Below, in pieces: positions 59,509 to 64,000 of a stretch of DNA of 64,000 bases. The notes below the pieces were generated by a model that was not told where the DNA came from, ran no database searches, and saw only the letters and a list, made by a program, of their open reading frames with translations. This DNA comes from Hofstenia miamia (lineage: Eukaryota; Xenacoelomorpha; Acoela), in the NCBI GenBank assembly GCA_004352715.1, contig SCFE01000102.1:202224-266223 (forward strand), given 5' to 3'. Both the position numbers and the translations under genes were made by a program. Each line of letters opens with the position of its first letter. Position 1 is the first letter of the stretch.

Positions 59509-60540
59509 ACTTTTCTAAAAAATTAAAAAATAAAAAAGTCATCAACATTTCTACTTCTCATTCACAGTCACACATGTATTTAAGAAAATAAAAATTTGTT
59601 CGATAAAAACTGTTTAATTATTTTGTAACTAGCCTATGTATTGTACGCCTTTGTTAGCTGGACCCCCCTGCAAATTATAGGCTAGTTGCGCGCCAGTCGT
59701 TATAAAACAACGGTTAGTTTTTGGTCATTTTTTTACCGAAAATGGCTATGGTTATGAAAAAACCATTTATTTTTGGTAATTTTTGGTTATTTTTTGTCGA
59801 AAACGGTTTTGGTTATTAAATGATTGTTTTTCGGTTATTCAACATTAGAGTCAAATTAATTCATTCATATATTAACCCTATAAAAATAATAATCCTTGAG
59901 TTAAGCAAATTTTTAAAAATAGTCTCCGCAAACATGTTATGCATTAGAAATGTGTGATAGCAGACTTAGTCCAATTTCTACAAGTTTTTAATATTATGCC
60001 AAAATTATAAATCTAGAATTATCATATATAGTAGAATCAATCTATGATGGTTATGTCAGAAGCTTAAGCCGTTGGATTGCTATATTTTTTTGCTAAGAAA
60101 TGAAGCAAATTGTTACTACAGCAACAGACTTATTTGAAAAACAAAGATCTGTAGAGAGCAAATGTACGAACACAATTGATCAAAGCCAGTTCAATAACAA
60201 CGATTAATAGAGGCTAAAATACAATTTCATTCTCTTTCACCCAAACAAGTTATTCATTTTTTTAACAACAACGAAAATACTAGGTTGCAAAAGATGAGAC
60301 TTCTTTAGTAAACTGTGCAAATATACTAAGCTTTTCAACTATGCAAAAATTCATTATAAAAAACAAATTTATTTGCAATTTATACAAAATTTAAACATAT
60401 TTTACAAAATAAATGATAAACTAGACATTGTTTATGATGCAATTAACCTATCTATGAGTCACATTCCTAGTAAACACATAGAAATTACTTGCATGACCCA
60501 CCTAGGATGAATGCTGTTTTGAAACTATTAGAACATGAAA
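59509..60540. other. hAT-like subterminal sequence, otherwise empty
   Basis: 59720-59850 repeats GGTTATG/TTTTTGGTTATT strings similar to the subterminal part of 57494-57703, and GGACCCCCCTG at 59661-59671 resembles an inverted CAGGG-type hAT end, flanked by AACTAGCCTA and TAGGCTAGTTG. This suggests hAT debris, but the pieces do not assemble into one element. 59850-60540 shows nothing. Confidence 0.4.
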
Positions 60541-60589
60541 AGAACAATGCATTCATTAATGGTCCTCCTTGCCGTTACCGACAAGCTTG

Positions 60590-61975
60590 ACTAAAATATG
60601 ATAAAGGTCTAGTTGCAGCAAAAAGGATTGGTATGCTAAGTGTAGGAAAGCAGATAAATCGTGGAACGTTGTAAAGGAACTCAACGTATCTGGCCAACTG
60701 GAAGGTATATATTGTTTGCTATCTACGTTTTGCAATGGCATTGAGGCTGCAGAGGAGATTGCCAAACATTTTGAACAGACAATGTCTATGAACACTTCTA
60801 TTTACGATCTTGGTTTTTTACCTGTCGATCAGAATGATGTGTATCCACTTGAAGGATACACTACTCCTTGGAAAGTGCATCAACATTTATCTAATCTCAA
60901 CGTTAAAAAGTAGATTGGAACTGATGGTATCCCCACGAGATTATATAAAGAAGCTTCAATTTCTATTGCGGAACCATTATGCAACATCATAAACTCAGTT
61001 CTTCAGCAAAAGTATTTTCCTCATAGATGGAAAATTAGTGATATTATACCATTACTTAAAGTAGCCCAGCCTAACAAAGATCTACGTCCTATATCGCTCC
61101 TCCCTATACGAGAGATGTTACTCAAAAGGCTTATCCTCAAATTTTTCAAACAATGCTTAATCTCAAAAGTTGACTGCAACCAATACGCGTACATTCCTAA
61201 TTCGTCAGCTACGATCGCTTTAATCAAAATTGTTGACACTATCACGGAGTTACTTGATAAAGGTGCTCAAGCTGTTTTATTGCAAACATTTGACATTATT
61301 AAAGCCTTTGACTGTGCTTCACATTACTTGCTTCTAAAACACTTATACGATCTACATTTACCAATACCCTTTAATTAGGCTTATAAAGTCATATCTATTC
61401 AACAGTTTCTTCAGAGTTAGAATTGCAAGTTGCTACAGCAAGTTTTACAATTTCAATTCCGGAGCCTCCCAAGGTTCACTCATTGGACCTTTCCTTTTCA
61501 TTTTATTTATGAATACACTCCAAGTTTCATTTACTCCACCGTGATTTTCAAATTCGCAGATGATATCACAACGATCACTCTTGTATATAACAGGTTGTGC
61601 AATCAACTCATCATTTTTCAATCAGTTGTTTTGAATCTGAATTTAAGAATATCTGCAACTGGGCTATTTCCCATAGAATGAGATTAAATACTCGCAAGTT
61701 TAAACAAAAGCTGATTCGATCTAACATACATACAGTCCTCCCAGATTATCTTGATACAGTTGAACAGATGAAAATTTGTGGATTGTGATATCATCTACCT
61801 TGAAGTGGAATTTTCACATAAAATATATTGTGAAAAAATTGTCTCAACGACTGTTTATTCTATATACGCTAAAAAGATACGTTGTAAAGATGATTTATAC
61901 TCCATTTTCATGGGTCTGATATGTAGTATTTTGAATTATACTTGTCAAGTTTTTATTAAATTGACAAAATATTGA
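60590..61975 (+). pseudogene. Non-LTR (LINE) reverse transcriptase, decayed
   Basis: In order: GYTTPWKVHQHLSNLNVKK, TAG at 60911, IGTDGIPTRLYKEAS, PLCNIINSVLQQKYFPHRWK, ISDIIPLLKVAQPNKDLRPI SLLPI, TFDIIKAFDCASHYLLLKHL (RT motif A, normally DxSKAFD), a stop at 61376, GASQGSLIGPFLFILFMNTL (motif B), FKFADDITTITLV (motif C, FADD), NWAISHRMRLNTRKFKQKLI, and DDLYSIFMGLICSILNYTCQ, the usual conserved end of a CR1/Jockey-like RT protein. At least three stops and several shifts. No endonuclease domain was found upstream, so it is probably 5'-truncated. The clade is uncertain. Confidence 0.82.
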
Positions 61976-63441
61976 AAGCCCTGAATCTCGAAAAGGGCCA
62001 ATAAATGATGTATCGAAATCAGCATACAAAAAAGTCAAAACCCGTTTCAAATTAGTTCGTCAAAATTTTTTCACTTGGTCATTTTTCCTGCCATTCATGG
62101 GATGAGGATAGTCCATTCTTTCACATTTATTTTCGGGCTATGCGCTTTTACTGTTTTTTTATGGTTAATGATGAACCTTTGTACAATTACAGAAAATTTC
62201 AGAGCACATCTATTGTTGAAAATATCTAAAATCTGGAAAGTAAATATCACATTAAATATAGTAAATATGTTTAGAATGCTATGAAATTTAATAAGAAATT
62301 ATATATGATCTTATGAGATAATCAATGCAGTTCTAGTGTTTAAATTTTTATGGATTTTTTAAATTCTTTCCAAAATGTTTGCACTTCGAATAGCAAAAAA
62401 ACCACTAAAATAGTTATTACTATATGCTTTTTTCCTACTATAGTATTAGTACCCTTCGTTTGAAATTTCAGTCATTAAAGTTATGAAGTATCCAAATTGT
62501 TTGAAACTGAAATATCAAATTCAGGTCAAGAACAGTATATAATGTCTTCATTAGATTTTTGATATTGATTTGTTGCATTGAAATGTTAAAAACAGCATAA
62601 GAATTGACTCGGAAACAAAAGAATTATTATGTTGGCATGAAATACCAAAAACAAAGAAGGTATTTAACTCCATACGCCATTTCGATGTCTTCAATCATTC
62701 AATTTGTTCATGCTTTTATTTATTGGGAAACATGATAAATTTCTAATTATCTAGCTTATAGTAATTAAAAAAATTCTCCTAGTAAATTGAAAAGTGGTAA
62801 TTGAATTTTTATCATGAAGGAAACATACTCAAGAATAACAGAATGGAGTTTCAGAGGTTCAATCTGCCAAATTTTTCATTACTATGGAAATTTTTATGAA
62901 TTCCAAAAAACTACATAGCCTTCAAAAAATTTGAAATATCAAAATTTAGGTTTAAAAATACAATGTATTGCACCAAAAAGTGCATAAAATAGGAACCAAT
63001 AAAAGTAATCAATATATAGAAACAATTTGGGTAAGAATTCCTTCAATACATTAAGACAGAAAAGGTCTTTATCACTAAAGTCAATTAACTATGTTTGTAT
63101 TAGAGAGTGACACGTTAAATAGTACAAATGAATTGCTGTTTTCCCTATAAGCAGATTATTGATGTTAATGATCATTTGATTTGCCAGAGTTGAAATCAAT
63201 GTCAAGATTTCGGGTCAGGTCGGGGTTCAGGTATAAAATTTCCGGGTCGTGTTCCGGTAATAAACACTCCGATGGGGGGCAGGCGGCAGGTTCGGACCAT
63301 GTTTACCTCATATTGTTACTCTTTAGTTTATATATGAAGGAACTACATAGAAAACTACGTTTTGGTTTTGCAAACCTTAGATCATTTATCAGACATAAGA
63401 GCATAGAAAATTAAAAACGCCATAAAATATATTCCCAGTTT
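61976..63441. other. No gene recognised
   Basis: AT-rich. The first ~250 bp may be LINE 3' sequence. A G-rich patch at 63205-63300 (GGGTCAGGTCGGGG, CCGGGTCGTG) stands out from the surrounding composition. Confidence 0.45.
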
Positions 63442-63669
63442 CTAAAAAGATGGACTGTTCATTACAAACACCTTACGAGCATCAAATTTACAATAACCTA
63501 AGGTTGTACAAAAACAATATTTTCCACAACCGTGTGATTTGGAAGAACCGCATTGCGGTCTGTCGCACTGCATATGCATATCAAATCTTTTTAGAAATCT
63601 GCTTTCTTCTTGGGAAAATACTTGCGAAGCGATTAAGACCAGAAATATAACGAACGTTGTTGTGTGCAT
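63442..63669 (-). CDS. Small secreted Cys-rich prepropeptide
   Basis: 75 codons from ATG at 63669. A signal peptide (MHTTTFVIFLVLIASQVFS, cleavage expected before QEES) is followed by a short acidic pro-segment ending FLKR, a dibasic processing site, and a mature region with six cysteines spaced C-x4-C-x7-C-x3-C-x-C-x5-C. The GCGxxCxC core recalls inhibitor-knot-like or other small secreted peptides of arthropods, but I cannot assign a family. The frame ends at TAG; alternatively the exon stops at the AAG|GTGTTT after the last cysteine region. A T-rich TTTAG directly before GTATGC suggests an upstream 5' UTR exon. Possible roles are defence peptide, venom or salivary component, or peptide ligand; none is shown by the sequence. 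Confidence 0.65.
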   Translation of the reverse strand: MHTTTFVIFLVLIASQVFSQEESRFLKRFDMHMQCDRPQCGSSKSHGCGKYCFCTTLGYCKFDARKVFVMNSPSF

Positions 63670-63716
63670 ACCTAAACAAATTCAGTTAAGATTTGAATAC
63701 TTTTGATAGTTCGGAA

Positions 63717-63734
63717 TATATATATATATATATT

Positions 63735-63801
<67 letters not shown>
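63717..63801. repeat. (TA)n microsatellite, long
   Basis: About 85 bp of TA with a TATTAAAATA interruption near 63732. The rest of the window (63802-64000) is AT-rich with nothing recognised. Confidence 0.95.
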
Positions 63802-63806
<5 letters not shown>

Positions 63807-64000
63807 TATTAATAGTTTATATTATACTTTGAAATTTACATCAATAAAGATTTTAATCTCATAATTATGTTGTAAAAAGGAAAAAATTTCAATTATTTAC
63901 CACAACGTTTTGGTTAATATAAGTTAATGTCAAAAGTATTACAAAATATAATCTGATTGAACCCCTATAAAATGTTTTAATACCTCAGTATCGTTTCGTG

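Overview
The window is nuclear DNA from an animal. It is very AT-rich, is studded with (TA)n microsatellites and contains three 1000-N scaffold gaps, one 20-N gap and four single-N joins. Animal origin is supported by a multi-exon rhodopsin-type GPCR, B-box/coiled-coil (TRIM-like) proteins, a prepropeptide exon and a metazoan-type mobile load: Penelope-like element, non-LTR retrotransposons, mariner and several hAT lineages. I cannot fix the phylum. Inferred introns of 53 nt and the small Cys-rich secreted peptide lean weakly towards an invertebrate, possibly an arthropod. There are no bacterial operons, CRISPR arrays or replication origins.

Layout. 1-5.4 kb: no host gene; a degraded hAT transposon (2.27-3.94 kb). 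5.4-19.2 kb: a minus-strand GPCR gene, with the first coding exon at 18978-19190 and the last at 5433-5756. The middle exons were not found and may lie in the two gaps. The intron interval holds a duplicated 1-kb non-autonomous element, a 72-nt near-perfect hairpin and a short TA-flanked element. 20.6-24.3 kb: a 3.7-kb DNA transposon with ~170-bp inverted termini inside a (TA)n tract, carrying a broken transposase-like gene of a family I cannot name. 24.5-25.5 kb: a non-LTR endonuclease fragment. 27.4-29.6 kb: a broken Penelope-like element (RT + GIY-YIG) head-to-head with a second 3' fragment. 32.1-34.1 kb: two different satellites. 37.5-38.05 kb: a mariner remnant with intact termini.

38.6-57.5 kb: three copies of a TRIM-like gene without a RING finger. 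Copy 1 is complete. Copies 2 and 3 each stop at a single N and share a segment of identical length (1180 nt), so they may be one gene broken by the assembler or a true inverted duplication. Between them lie a KIAA1586-type hAT remnant, a hAT MITE, a hAT C-terminus, a 1.4-kb inverted-repeat element whose internal minisatellite is built from its own terminal motif, a tRNA-like sequence and a foldback element. 58.1-59.5 kb: a THAP12-type hAT pseudogene with two 53-nt introns. 60.6-62.0 kb: a decayed LINE reverse transcriptase. 63.4-63.7 kb: an exon for a small secreted Cys-rich peptide.

Only the GPCR, the TRIM-like genes and the secreted peptide look like host coding sequence; almost everything else recognisable is mobile DNA in decay. 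The strongest candidates for something undescribed are the 20.6-24.3 kb transposon, the 49.7-51.1 kb element with its TIR-derived minisatellite, the palindromic motif series at 41.8-42.2 kb and the TRIM-like family.
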